From Moniliophthora roreri (taxonomy: Eukaryota > Basidiomycota > Agaricomycetes > Agaricales > Marasmiaceae), in contig LATX02000100.1 in NCBI GenBank assembly GCA_001466705.2, positions 248,001-312,000 of the forward strand: a DNA stretch of 64,000 nt. Direction: 5' to 3'. This document shows positions 42,415 through 54,369 of this stretch, one piece after another (positions within the stretch are counted from its first letter, which is position 1; each line of letters opens with the position of its first letter). Both the position numbers and the translations under genes were made by a program. The notes under the pieces are model-generated. The model worked only from the letters and a program-made list of their open reading frames with translations, was not told where the DNA came from and did no database searches.

Positions 42415-45400
42415 CTAGTCGCTAATCTCAAAGATTTCCCTATACCTCTCATTACCGTATTTCTGCTTCAACTTCTTCCTATACTCTGCCAATAGCCCAC
42501 ATGTATCCGGATATTGCTCGTGGAGATATTGGAACAACACCTCTGCCTTCTCGGTGTCCTTGTTAGCCGGATTTAGACCTACGCTCTCCCTAGCCGTTCC
42601 TGCCGGCGGAACAGCCTTCACCAAATGACCCTTCCTCAAAGACTCGTATGCCCATATCATAGATCTTACAGAGAATTGATGAAGCTGCCATATGTTCCAT
42701 GCGGGTGAAATTTGCTGTAAGAACTGTAGGGGTGCTGCAAAATCCATTGCAAACTCCGGTGCATCGTAATCCAAGGCGAGGTCTTTTCCTAGTCGGCGGG
42801 TATTGCGCCTTACGGTTCTCCTGCGGAGCTTCCATCCGGACACACGAGTCTGAGGATTGTATTCCTCTTCATTGTCTTCCTGTTTGTCCTCTGCGCTTCC
42901 CTTGGAAACGAATGTCAGTGGAGAGAAAGGACGGAGTTCACGTTGTTCTCCGACGTTCAGGGCCTGTCGTTGGAAGGGCAGGATAATCTTCTCTGCAATA
43001 TGGAATGCACGGGCCACTTCCCCTGCGCGTACGAGTGCGACGATCAAGTGATTCCAATTGTTCGAGTCGAAGAAGAAACCTTCCTCCTGGAATGTTTTCC
43101 AAACAACAGGGATCTCTTCATGTAGACCTGCGGCAGAGAGGGCATCGACATAAATTGAGAGCGGAACGCAGAGGATGTTCGATTGTAACCTGATACGAGT
43201 GGGATCCTCTGGGGTTTCTGAAATTAGATACAAAGAAGGGTCCTTGGCGTATTCCTTTCCCATTTCGAAAATTTGGCGCCACAGCCGCTGAATCTCTCCA
43301 ACGTTTCCGACTCTACGGTAGGCATCTAGTAGAGTTGTCAGCGTCCCCAGCGTAGGTTCGCCACCCGCCTCTTCGATCAAGGATTCGTGTAACCGCTCGA
43401 CATCGTCTACCCTTTGCATCCGTGCATATATCTTCATAAGGGGACCGTAGATATGCTCTAAAGCAGTAGTTTTGCCACCACTTGCAGTCATCCAGGTCCT
43501 ATCTTCAGCGGTGATAAGTCCGCGAATGAAGTTCTCTGCCAACTTCAAGCTCTCCTCCGACCTCTCGTTCCCGTATGCATGCAGGATGGTAGAATATGCA
43601 ATGGAGTCTGGTTGTATGTTCCGCTCGAGCATTTCATTGTACACTGCGCGTGCCTCCGTCGGTTGCCCGTGCCGTAGATGACCCGCCATGATGATAGTGA
43701 GGATATATACCGTCACCTCCACATTATTTGCCCAGTTTTCCGACTCTTGTTTCATCCTCTTGAACAACTGCTTCGCGGTACGCATCAGACCCGAATCACA
43801 TGCGCTCTGTGTGATTAATGCGTAGGTGTACGAGTCCGGCCGAACATTGAGCTGCTCAAGTCTTTCGAATAGCTTTGAGGTGATTCGGTATGGTGCACCA
43901 ATCAGAACATACGCCTTGAGAATGGTATTGTACGTCTCGATCGTCAGGCGTATGTTCATCCTCGAATTTGTACGGACATAGTCGAAAATCCGGATAGCAC
44001 CTCTCCATGAACCAGCTTCAACGTGTGCATTCATAACAGCCATCAGCATTCGCTGATTTGGTTCAATGCCCTCATTGAGCGCACGTTTATAAATGATCTC
44101 TGCACCCATAGGATCCCGGCGGTGCGCAAGGATGGTTATCAGGTTGTTGTAAGTCGCCTGATTCGGGGGAATTCCATTTTCGCGCATCTGCGTAAGGACA
44201 GTGGCAACCGATTTCAGATCACCGCGCTTCGCAAAAGCTCGCATGATCATGACGAAGACATACACGTCTGGTTGGAGATTGATACGTGCAATCTCCCCGA
44301 GCCAATGATTAAGGCCAGCGATGTCACCCTTCTGAGCATGGGAGTAAATGGCAATGGCGTAGTGGTAGATCTTCGGTCGGTTTCGACGACGACCGAGTTC
44401 TTCATCGTAGGGGAAGAACTGGTCGAAAAGGGTGGCAACTTGGTCCGAGTCGCCGTTAGTTGCATACGCTTGCATAAGCATACCGATATCAATTTCGTTC
44501 TGCCACTGTTGTGCGACGAGTTTCTGCCAAAAGTATAGGGTTCGCTCAATATCTCCGTCATGAGCAAAAAGGTACAACCCAATTTGAAGGTAGTATTTGA
44601 ACAATGTTCCGGAAGGGATGGACGCGAATAGGGCTTTGGCGGGGCCCATTGCTTCTTCCATCACAAGTCGCTGAACTAGGAGTAGATGGAAGTTGAGAGG
44701 AACATTGATGTTCTGCCTCTTCAGCTCGTTCAAAACGTCGAGAGCCATCAATGGTAGTTTGGCTTCGCAATAAGCCTCCACTAAAACCTGCCCTGCTCGT
44801 TGATGTCGCCAGTCATCTCGCTGTTCCATGGCTTTCAATAATGGAATTGGTTGCTGTATGTCGGATATGATTTCGAGAGTTTTCTGGCGAAGGGAGCGGC
44901 CATAGATGAGCGTCTTGTCATAATGGTGGTCTCTAGACCACCGAGACAGGTATGAGCCAAGTGTCTTCCAGTTGTTGACCACAAAGTCTAGAACTTGTGT
45001 GTTATCGGAATAGCGATACATGGCAGAGAATACGCTCTCGTATGCATGTAGCATTCTCCACCGCTCTTCGTACTCGACGAAGAGTTCACCGGCTCCCTGG
45101 ACAAGGGTTGCTGCCTTTTCCAGATGTCCTGCGAGTGCGGTTGCTCGACCCAGTAGACACTGTTGCCTGCACTGGTAATCCGAAAATAATCTTATCCGAT
45201 CATCCAGACCACGAATTCCGCATCCAAGCTGAGTCCCCCACACCTGCAGCCATGCAATGCTGGTGCTCCTATCATAATGCTTGTCGGCCACATCCAAAAC
45301 GCGTTCGAAGAACGTCAGAAGCTCCTCGACGCTCAGGAAATCCAATGCATTCTCTAGGTGAACAGTTTCGTATACTGCCAAAGCTTCATCGACATTGAGT

Positions 45401-46066
45401 GTCTCCATAGAACTTCCCAACACCCGCCTAAGATGTTGAACTGCAATCAACTTCCGGTCGTATCTGGGACCTGAAGGCATGATGATATTGTAGCGCTTGA
45501 AGCGTTCGGAGGAGCTTCCAGCTGGATTTAGCACAGAATTGTATGCATCGGCCACCTGTGATGCCTGGCGCTTCTGCTGACCATGATTGCTATGCGAAGG
45601 GCGACTATAGCTCAGGAGACGAGGTGAAATGCGCGTGTGTGTATGTCGTTGAACATGATATGACACAGAACGCTGAAAAGATGGTCGCTTGGGTGGTCTG
45701 GTCTTGTATGCGGCTGTCATTCGTTCTGAAAGTTACGTGTCAGCTCCAGTAAGCTATCCCAACGGGCAATTGCAACTCACTGAATGGAAAAACCACTCTT
45801 CCATTCGTACACGACCATTCCCAAGCTTGCCCTGGCAGACTTGGTTGCACTGTTTCATCGAACAAAGTAGCTTTTGCCTTTCCTTTTTCTGTTCGAGTGA
45901 CGCGTCGAGGTTGAGGGTTGAAGAAGTCGGAAGAGAGTGAACGACGGGGGCTCGGATAGCGATTGGTGACAATCTTTGAGATGGACTGTAATGGTAAAGG
46001 ACGCTCCAGATGCGAACGACCACATAACACGGTATTGGCAATCACCGTTGCGACAGGTTCAAGCAT
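42415..46066 (-). CDS. large mitochondrial pentatricopeptide-repeat protein
   Basis: Exon 1 (46066-45781) and exon 2 (45725-42415) give 1198 residues. The N-terminus is rich in Arg and Ser with few acids (LQSISKIVTNRYPSPRRSLS), as for mitochondrial import. From about residue 480 a run of roughly 35-residue helical repeats carries PPR signatures, for example TYNNLITILAHRRDPMGAEI, TYNTILKAYVLIGAPYRITS, SYTYALITQSACDSGL and AYSTILHAYGN. PPR arrays bind organellar RNA, so a role in mitochondrial RNA processing or translation is likely. The start could also lie upstream at about 46273 through an extra exon, because the frame stays open to there. A short intron separates the exons. Confidence 0.88.
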
Positions 46067-46553
46067 GAACTTCTCGTCCGGATATCGGCGAGTTTTCAGG
46101 CGTGAATCTAGCAAAATAAAAATAAAAATAAAATAAAATAAAATCTGAGAAATTAATGAGTTGAAAAATGAGAATAATGCACACCTAGCACTAAGAGGAT
46201 TTTGCTCTATCCCTAAACGGTGAGGTCGATGTTGACGTCGAGTTGGCCAAAAGTTCGAGACTGGGCATGACATAAAGTCACACTCGTCACGTTTGGACTT
46301 GCTCGACCCTGCTCGACCTTTATTTTTTTTCTAGGTCAATTACAATTTTCTCAAATGGATTCGAATTTACTGTGGACACGAACTATATTCTGCGAAGGAC
46401 CTGGAGAAATCTGGCCTTGGTGTGAATACCGTTTTGAACGGAGCACACGCGCAAGTAACAGATTTTCCCGCTTCGGGTATCGCTGCCGAAGTCTTATGCA
46501 TCCTGGTCGTATGGAAGCCGCTTCAAAGCTGCAGCTTGCCTCTTGCTTTCATC
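46067..46553. promoter_or_regulatory. divergent promoter region, PPR and GNAT genes
   Basis: This 487-bp region lies between two divergently transcribed genes. It contains an AT-rich aaaataaaataaaa-type repeat (about 46115-46145) and a poly-T run at 46320-46330. An ORF starting at 46355 overlaps the GNAT start in another frame and is not supported. Confidence 0.4.
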
Positions 46554-47421
46554 ATGTCATTCGTGACGCCTCCTGCACACGAAATAGTCACTGCCACTAT
46601 TCCCGAAGAGATCCAACAATGTCTCCATGTCCGGATCGAAGTTTTCGTGAACGAACAAAGATTTTCGCTTAATGATGAAATAGATCAGTATGTTCCCTCT
46701 GTTCGCTTCAAATCGACCTCTGCTGACCTGGTGACATACGTCCTTATTGCAATAATGTTCCTCTATCGATTGCATGCTGCCTTTCAGATACGACTCCGAT
46801 CCAACCGCGACCCATATCCTCCTTCGCCTTATCCCTTCCCTCACCCCGATCGGTACTATTCGTGGGAACAGGTTTGACAAGGATGAATGTTATTACAAGC
46901 TTAGCCGTCTGGCAGTTCTTCAGCCGTACCGGCAATACAAATTCGGTCGAGCTCTCGTCGACGCTCTGCACAATTACATTAAAACCGACGCCAAAAGGCA
47001 CGTAGGATCAGACGCGTCCACTGTCAAGGTCATTGCCCACTCTCAGATCCCCGTGAAGGGGTTTTACGCAAAGTACGCCACCCCCCCAAATTCACACTGA
47101 ATGCTAAAGTAACTTTGTGTCCCCCGCATTCCAGGTTTGGATATATACCAAAGGTGAGCGCGCAAGCCTAAATGCTCGTGATTTTGTTCCCGACGCCGAC
47201 GTTGGCCACCCCACTTCCCATTTTTTGGCTCCCATCATGCATGATGTGCTTCATCACTAAACCTTCTTTATGAAATCGGGAGCTCTATCTAGTTCCTCAT
47301 CTTCATTATTCGTGAATCTCGGTGTTAACAAATCTCCTGCTTTGGTTTTTTCTAGGGCCCAGAATTTGACGAAGACGGCGATCCTCATCAGAAAATGGTC
47401 TTGCAGTTGCCATTAGAGTAA
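46554..47421 (+). CDS. GNAT-family N-acetyltransferase
   Basis: Exons 46554-46687, 46788-47072, 47135-47153 and 47356-47421 join to 167 residues. The order of motifs fits a GNAT fold: HVRIEVFVNEQRFS near the N-terminus, IGTIRGNRFDKDE (beta 4), YKLSRLAVLQPYRQYKFGRA (acetyl-CoA-binding motif A, with Q-P-Y-R-Q-Y-K-F-G in place of the usual Q/RxxGxG/A), and VKGFYAKFGYIPKGPEFDE at the C-terminus (typical GxxPxGxxF). Small cytosolic acetyltransferases of this type modify amines or small molecules; the substrate is unknown. Exon 3 is only 19 nt. The second ATG-led frame upstream (46355) was not chosen because it does not continue into the domain. Confidence 0.88.
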
Positions 47422-47964
47422 CTGGAGCGGGAACGATGGCGACGACGATGCTCATGTATTTTTGCGAGTCATCTACACGAATATTCTAGAAATTGTACAT
47501 TGGGTTCCTAAGTAGAAAGTAGAGCAGATGGTCCGTTCCTCCCATGACTATAAGTAACCGTAAGTTATCAATAATAGAAGCACTATATACAATGTATATA
47601 CGACGGGAAGTGGCTCAGGGTCATACAACGATGAGTGGCTAGCAATACAGATGGTATGCATGAGAGGGGGGTTATACAGAGTCCGGTATGTACGATTGTT
47701 CAAAAAACTCTGAACGAATATAGACACGAAAGGGGAGGTGGTCGGGGGGCGTCAATAGGCAGGCATGGTGGTAAGCGAGCGGAAGAAGCTCGACTGAAAC
47801 AACAGATAAAATGAAAGAAACAAAGAGAATAAGCGAAAAGAAAACCATTCATAGAATGCCCATGCGTCATTGCAAGGAACAGCGGAAAACAGCGAAGGCG
47901 AATAAAAAAGGTCGTAAGAGGTCGTTAGCTACCAGCAAAGGCCCAATAAAAGTCTTAGTCGTCA
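47422..47964. other. convergent 3' region of GNAT and HMG genes
   Basis: This is non-coding; it includes AT-rich sequence at 47570-47610 and a purine-rich segment around 47800-47920 that gives a short Lys-rich ORF with no support. Confidence 0.4.
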
Positions 47965-49836
47965 TCAGTTACGATGCCTGGAATCTCCGTCGCTCTCACT
48001 CTCCGACTCTAACTTGATGTGGGAGGTGAAGATCGGAGAGCCTGGAAGGATGCTGAAACTAATCGAAGAACCGTACGGGGTCGTGCCCTCTTCGTACAGT
48101 CTTCTAGCAGTCTCATACTCCATCTTCTCATGCTCTGCCTGAGCAAGGAAAGGCTACAATGACCAAGTTAGACTTGTGTATCAAGATAAAAGAGAAAACG
48201 GACAACACACCTTGCGTTCCTCATCAGTCATCGATCTCCACCTCGCTGCTGCAAGCACACTCTGCTTCGTTGTCTCCGTCTCATCACCAAACACTTCCTT
48301 TACCAGCCTTGGATCACTCCTGATCTTCTGCAAGAACATAAAGTATGCCGACAGAGGCTTCTTGGGCGCGTTCGGGTCCTTGATATTGGATTTGCGAGAC
48401 TTGCCTGCCTTTCGTTGCGCAGCACGAAAAGCATTCTCGCGCTTGATGTCCTCGGGAGTGAGAGTCCGCATATAAGCGGCATGCTCCCTCTCGCGTGCCT
48501 CCTTCATAGCAAGTGACCGGCGTTTATAAGGCTACGTGAGAAAGAGAGAGGTGTCAACATGTCTGTCAGGCTATTGAAAACCGGTAAACACACCTCTTTT
48601 TCCTCTGCCGAAAGCGACGCATACTCCTGTCCGGCTTCCTTCGCAGCCTGTGCAACATTAAGCTTACGTGTATTCAATTGCTGTTGGCGCTGGATCCAAT
48701 CGGTAAAATATAACTGCCACGCTGATGGGGCTAGTTTAGGAGGTTTCAAGGCTGACTTTAATGGAACTGTGGCGGTGAGCAGGGGAAAATGTCAGCCGTC
48801 ATCAATCAACTAAATGACTTAGTGCGGGAAGAAATGACATACCTTCGTTAGCATTTAGTTTGTCCTTGTCATTCTGAGCTTCCTCGGCAGCGGGCGGGGA
48901 AGACAGCTTTCGCCGACGGCGGACGGTCGCATCGCGATCGTCATGAAGACTCACTGATTCTGCGCGCCGACTGGCCATGCTGGAAGCGCCACGGTTGCCA
49001 GCAGGTGCAGAGGATGATAGCAAATGTGAATGAGAGGAAGTGAGAGATGGTCGGGATCCGGGAATGCGCACGCGCTGCGTGTGATCACCGCGATCGAAAG
49101 AAAGAGGCGAGCGACGGAGAGTGGACCTAGTTGCAATAGGTGCTGGATGCGATGGAGGTGATGCTGGAGGCAAGTCGAAGAGGCCCGAGACCCATTCTGG
49201 CGTATGCACAGATGAAATGTCTGCGGGAGAGATGGATGTGATCGAGTCTGTGCGTGGTCGTTCGTAGAGTGGTTCGTCAAAAGATGCTGGGAGAGGATGA
49301 AGGGCGGCAAACTCGCCCGGCGAGAGCCCATGATCCTGAGGAAAATGTGATTGATCGCTTCCGAAAAAGAATGGAGATTGCGCTTCCGATGTTGTCGATG
49401 ATGATGATGCACTTGTCGAAGCGATGGGTATCGGTACTGCTGCGACTGGAGAGGGTATCTGCATCTGATTATGATTCTCCGCTTCATTCATATTTATCCA
49501 GTTGTTGAATAACGCGTTCTCCTGGACCTGGAATGTCGATTCGTCGAAGAAACCCGGAGAGCCAGAGTAGCTGTCTGATGGCGAAGACATTGACAGAGAC
49601 TCGAGCTGATATGAAGGCGAGTAGTCATAGGTGGTATTAAGAGATGGGAAAGTGAAGGCTGATGAAGCCTTGTTGTGGTCATCCCATGTAGACTTTGGCT
49701 CATCCCAAGTAGAAGATATATGGACATCGTCCATACCGTCGATAGGACCAAAGAGCATGTCGTCGTTATTGGCGGGGACGACTGGAGAAGAAAAGGTGAA
49801 ATCCGAGGTCAACTTGTGCTGTGCGACGGAGGGCAT
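47965..49836 (-). CDS. two-HMG-box protein (putative transcription factor)
   Basis: Exons 49836-48843, 48766-48594, 48531-48211 and 48153-47965 give 558 residues. The first 335 residues are low-complexity Ser/Pro/Thr-rich sequence with acidic patches. HMG box 1 is about residues 338-398 (PPKLAPSAWQLYF, QEYASLSAEEKEPYKRRS). A charged linker follows, then HMG box 2 at about 441-515 (DPNAPKKPLSAYFMFLQKI, AARWRSMTDEERKPF). HMG boxes bend DNA; such fungal proteins act in the nucleus, some in mating or morphogenesis, others in mitochondrial nucleoids. An alternative start at 49938 would add 34 residues including MLPRLLRNNFSLLLRRTYTL, which looks like an import signal. I chose 49836 (MPSVAQ) as the more typical start but this is unresolved. 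Confidence 0.85.
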
Positions 49837-50185
49837 TCTGAGGGTATAGGTGCGACGGAGTAGAAGGGAGAAATTATTTCGGAGTAAACGGGGCAGCATA
49901 GGCTCCTTCTTATAAGGGAGTGACCAGTGACGAGTCAACCCAGAATGATGATGATGTGAATCTCAAAGGGTACCGCGAGAGAATCTGGGATTGCGCTCTG
50001 ATGTGATCTCGAGCTGTGTCACACACTCTCGCTTAACTGTCACATATGCCATATGTCGTCGGTCGTCCCCGGCGAAGTTTTCGCTTTTCTCAGTATGGCA
50101 TCTCGGTTCCTATCATTCGGTTCTACTACTTTCTGCCTTATCCAGTTATCGAGGAAGCGGAACCTTATAGTTCCTTCAGTTACCA
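49837..50185. other. 5' flank of the HMG gene and 3' flank of the GRIM-19 gene
   Basis: Both neighbours are on the minus strand. The part up to 49938 may be coding if the upstream HMG start is used. From 49939 on I see no gene. Confidence 0.4.
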
Positions 50186-50949
50186 TTACAGAACAACAAT
50201 CTCTGGTGTAGCATACTTTGGATTATTGTAAATACTCTTCCCCGCCTGGTCACCGAAAGTCCCGATAGAATAATCCAAGGGGATAGGAAGAGTCGACGAG
50301 GAGGAGAGTAAGCAAGAAGAGCACCAATTTACCATCATCAGTTCCATTCTTGGACATCAATAGGAAAAAAAAGAACGAGCTTGCGTACCTCCCACCCATT
50401 GACATCCTTCATTATTTCTCTTTCCCGTGCGAGCGCTGCTTGTTGCCGTCGGTATGCGTCTCGGTCTCCCTCCGCCATCAATAGCGGGACAAGGTGGATA
50501 CGCGACCATACTTTCTCGCGTTGAAGTTCCCTGGGCACAAAACAGGCAGATCCTTCGTTAACATACGCTCCTTCTCTCGTTCACACTGCGGACCGGTCAG
50601 CCAGGCCCAGTGACTGATAAGGCCATAAGCCATTGACACTAGAATAGCGGCCGGATCCAAATACGGCCCACGTTTATTGACGAGCGGCGTATGAGACGAA
50701 CACGTTCTGCGTCCACCTCTCAGCTGACCACCACCAACGTAGGAGTGTCGGCAAACGAGTATGGTTCGGTGGATTTAATAGAAGTGTCAACAATCGTACA
50801 CACCTTCTTTCCAAAGCTCCTTGTCCGTATCGATAGAAGCCAAATGCAGTGACTGCCGCTACTCCGCCGAGAATGACGAGGCCACCAGGACCTCGGAACG
50901 GTAAATTCCTCTTGTACTTGATAGCCTCAAAGCCCCCAGGAGGCGGCAT
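50186..50949 (-). CDS. complex I subunit GRIM-19/NDUFA13-like
   Basis: Exons 50949-50804, 50530-50389 and 50245-50186 encode 115 residues. The start MPPPGGFEAIKYKRNLPFRG is typical of the family: a Pro-rich head, then one membrane helix (GGLVILGGVAAVTAFGFYRY). After it come ERRELQREKVWSRIHLVPLL, the conserved AEGDRDAYRR and MKDVNGWE, ending in AGKSIYNNPKYATPE. It is an accessory subunit of mitochondrial NADH:ubiquinone oxidoreductase. Intron 1 is long for this window (273 nt). Without splicing of the last intron the frame would end in an unrelated tail, so the 60-nt last exon was located by its family-like peptide and phase. Confidence 0.9.
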
Positions 50950-51348
50950 ATCTCTGAAAGCAGAAGGAGAGAGACCCGACACATCAGAACCAGAAATTCT
51001 TTCACTTGGATACGGATACGCGAAATGACGCACTGTCTGAACGGAGCTGACACTGTAATAAATCATACATATCAGCCTGGAAATGTGACATGGAAAAAGG
51101 GTGGACTTGCTGATTAACTTGCTGGTGAAAAATTGTGCTCTGGCTTTTTGCGGATAGAATCGGTGGTGAACGTTGACGTTCAGGCGAATGTAGCGTGGGA
51201 AATTTAACGAGTGTCGCTTCGGAAGTGCGACGGGCGAGGAAAGGCTGGCGTCACAGTTGTTGGCGTGATATGTTCAACAAACACTGACAACTGCCCTGCC
51301 CACACTTGGTCTTGACTCAGTTGACTGGGTTGTTTCTCAACCACCATC
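50950..51348. promoter_or_regulatory. divergent promoter region, GRIM-19 and INO80F-like genes
   Basis: This 399-bp region lies between two divergent starts. An upstream open stretch to 51066 in the GRIM-19 frame is treated as 5' UTR because the protein family starts at the Pro-rich MPPPGG. No specific motif was identified. Confidence 0.4.
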
Positions 51349-52809
51349 ATGTCTAGGAATACCTCTCCTGTCCCTCCTCCTCCTCAAAATGTCCCTTTAC
51401 CTCCAGCTCAAAGTTCAAGATCAAAGGCCAAAAATATACCTATGGGTATTACTGCTGGCGCAGAGGATGTCAAGTATCAGGCAAAATACAAGGAATTGAA
51501 GAGAAAGGTCAAAGAAATTGAAGCTGTACGCTCCTTCCATTCTCCAGTAGAAAAATCCTTAATTTCTTATCATCATTCCTTTCAGGAAAATGACAAACTT
51601 CACTTCAAAGTTCTCCAAGCAAAACGAAATATTCAGCGCATGAAGGTGGAACGCGCGTAAGTCTCATTTAATTTCCCTCCATTTTGGGGTGCATTTTGAT
51701 TCAATTCTATCAACAGTATTCTATACGAACGTCTCGCAGCCGTTCCACCATCCCCAGAACTCAATGAACGTCAATCTCTGCCCCCAATCAACCCGGCTGG
51801 GAACCCTCACGTTCCAGAACATGCACAACCTCCTCTCAATGACCCCAATTTCATTCGGAACCGTGTACCCGCACCCGCACCACCGCCGCCTCTTCCAGCT
51901 ATCCGACAAAACTCCGGTAACGGCGGTGAACGAGATCGTCACCTGCCTCCTCCGATGCAGTTACCACCTATGCAAACGGCTGCAGATGCTCATGGACCGC
52001 CTAGTCCACCACTTCCACATTCTCATGAACGATCGCGGTCGCACTCGTCTAGTTCTCGCTCACGACAAAATTATCACGGACCTGGATATGAACATGCTCC
52101 AAATTTACCACCTATGCATCCATTCAGCCCTCCATTGGCTGAAAGAGAACGAGGAGGAGAGAGGAGGAGAGCTGATTTACACGACCTGGCAGCCGCAGCA
52201 CCGGTGCATAATCACCAGAGGCTGGGTCCAGGGACTTATATCAATCGTGAGGATGAGATTATGAGAGATAGAGAACGGGCGCGAGACGATGTCACTCTGC
52301 GAGAGCTTGATAGGGACAGAGAAAGAGACGATTGGGAACGAGCAAGAGAGCGGGAACGAGACATGGACTATGGAGACAGAGAACGAGAGCGAGAGCGAGA
52401 ACTCGCCAGGCAGCAGCAGCACTCCCCAGTCACGATGCATCGCCGTCGACCTCCAATGTTAGAGGGACCTGCTTCTGCAAGTGCCGCCTCAGCTGCTCAA
52501 AAAGCTGCACGCGAACGCGAAGACCAATTGGCTGCCGCGTACAGTCTTTCCTCACTTGACCGAGATCGCGACAGTAATACTCCCGGTTCCTCGGGTTCAC
52601 GAGGCGATGGGCCATCTCCTCCCGTTTACGGAGCTGCTCCACCGGGGATGAATATCCACCCTATGGACTACCACCGAGCCTCTACCAACGGCAGGGATCG
52701 GAAGAGGAATGTCGAGGTTGATCCTGAGGAAAGAGATAGGGATAGGGGGTCCAGTTCGAGGAGATATCATCGAGCTGATAGTATAGAAGATGTTCGTATG
52801 GGACCGTGA
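51349..52809 (+). CDS. coiled-coil protein with INO80F-like N-terminal domain
   Basis: Exons 51349-51525, 51586-51656 and 51717-52809 give 446 residues. Residues about 38-95 form a charged coiled coil: KYQAKYKELKRKVKEIEA, then ENDKLHFKVLQAKRNIQRMK and ILYERL. This pattern resembles the INO80 complex subunit F/TFPT-type domain, which would place it in chromatin remodelling in the nucleus. The rest is disordered: a Pro-rich stretch, then RE/RD-dipeptide repeats (about residues 235-300, DRERERERELAR and similar) and a basic tail. The RE/RD part resembles splicing-factor-like low-complexity regions. The coiled-coil assignment is certain, the complex membership is inference. Confidence 0.7.
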
Positions 52810-54369
52810 ATACTCTGGGAAACCGAACAGAAAAAGGAAGGAATGTATGGTGTTCCCGTCAAGTGACTATCCAAAGGAGGGGGGATGACTTTGCCGACTT
52901 TCCTTTCCTCGACGATCATAATGTTCACATTGATTTCCTTGCTCACATTGTATGTCATTTGCGCATCCTCAACGGAGAATGAGGAGAGGAAGCGTTTTAC
53001 TTCTTCACATTCCCTGTCATTGGTGCCGCCTCCTTTACGCTTCTGCCACTCTGGTCTTCTTTTCACATCCCACCCCGCACTCTTCTCTCGATCCATTGAA
53101 TGCATTGTGTGGTGTTCGCGCTGTTTCTCCATTTATTGAATCACTTTCCTTATTGCCTGTGTCGCTATCGCTTATTATTTTTGGATCCTCTATTTCTTGT
53201 GTGTGTCTGTAAGATTATAGTACGTGTACACCTCTGTGTGGCTTTCACTGCTAATCCCTATCACTGTTTCGCTCAGTACCTCCGAGAATATATGTTGGCA
53301 TGGAGTGTCGACTAGTGCACCGGACTCCCTATCAGCTGCCAATTCCTAAACTCCTTCGACACCTAGGTTCAAACATACCTATTCGGGCATGTCGGCATCT
53401 ACTAATTTGGTCACTAGTGGCGCGGGTCTTCGGGATTCCGCTCCCTCGAACCTCAACCGAAACCCTCGACTTCGAATCGGAACAGCAGAAAATTATCAAC
53501 TGTATCTATCTCTGAATCTCAATCTGGGCACAGTTCTTGATTCTTGATGCCGATGTACTAGTAGACAATCATCAGCGCGCATGACCTGACCTGCGCTGTT
53601 CAACATACGTGGCACGCTTCCGAGGCGGCGGTAGATAGAGGAACCACAAATAACTGTAGTTTGCTGATAGAAAGCTGCTGTATAGATTTCTACAGAGATT
53701 TCGCAGCGGTATTGCGGTAGCACATGCATGGCGTGGCGGGTCCGTAGGAATCGAAAAGGGGTGTAAGTTATCGTAGTCCGTCGGACTGTGCCACAGTAAC
53801 TTCAAATGGTGTGTCAATTTGATTGTGCACCTCCTTCAAGGTAAGTATCGGTGCTCGGAGCATATACCTTGTCGGGCTCGACTAATACGTAGCTAAACAT
53901 GTCATACCTTACGTGGAGTTCCCGTGTGAGACGGAATCTAGTTGTGGACGCAGCCGTCCGGAGGTTGTGGAACGTGGATCTGTGCTGGAACGAGAGTCCC
54001 TAGCGTTCTCCCCGGCGTCTAGGTAATACAATCAGGCCCAAAAGGTAAGGTCAGGGCACAGAATCGGGCGTCGATGTTATTGATAACCCTATCAGCTTGG
54101 ACTCTGGGCACGGAAGGAACAAAGCCACCGACGCCCGTGATGTCTACCCCCGGAAATAAGAAATAGGCGCAACAGGAGGTATTATAGATTATGATTAGAC
54201 TAGTGTAGCTAGTGGTAAAGTAAAACAGTGTCCCGATCTGTCTGTATATCCAGTAAGGTGTAAAGAGTTTATGGGAGGTATCTTGGTATTATCGTAGTTG
54301 AGCCTATTCGACACCGCCTTACGCTTCAACGGAACCGGTACCGGTGGTCAAGATTATTGTTCAAGCCTG
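52810..54369. other. gene-poor stretch after the INO80F-like gene
   Basis: This begins with 3' UTR sequence (pyrimidine-rich, about 52890-53270). Around 53300-53390 a sequence has weak tRNA-like boxes (ctagtgcaccgg and aggttcaaacat) but no cloverleaf. Small ORFs are not supported. Confidence 0.4.

Noticed and set aside
42590..45398. Plus-strand ORFs up to 171 residues within the PPR gene
   Set aside because: All lie antisense to the long PPR exon, whose repeat pattern is unmistakable.
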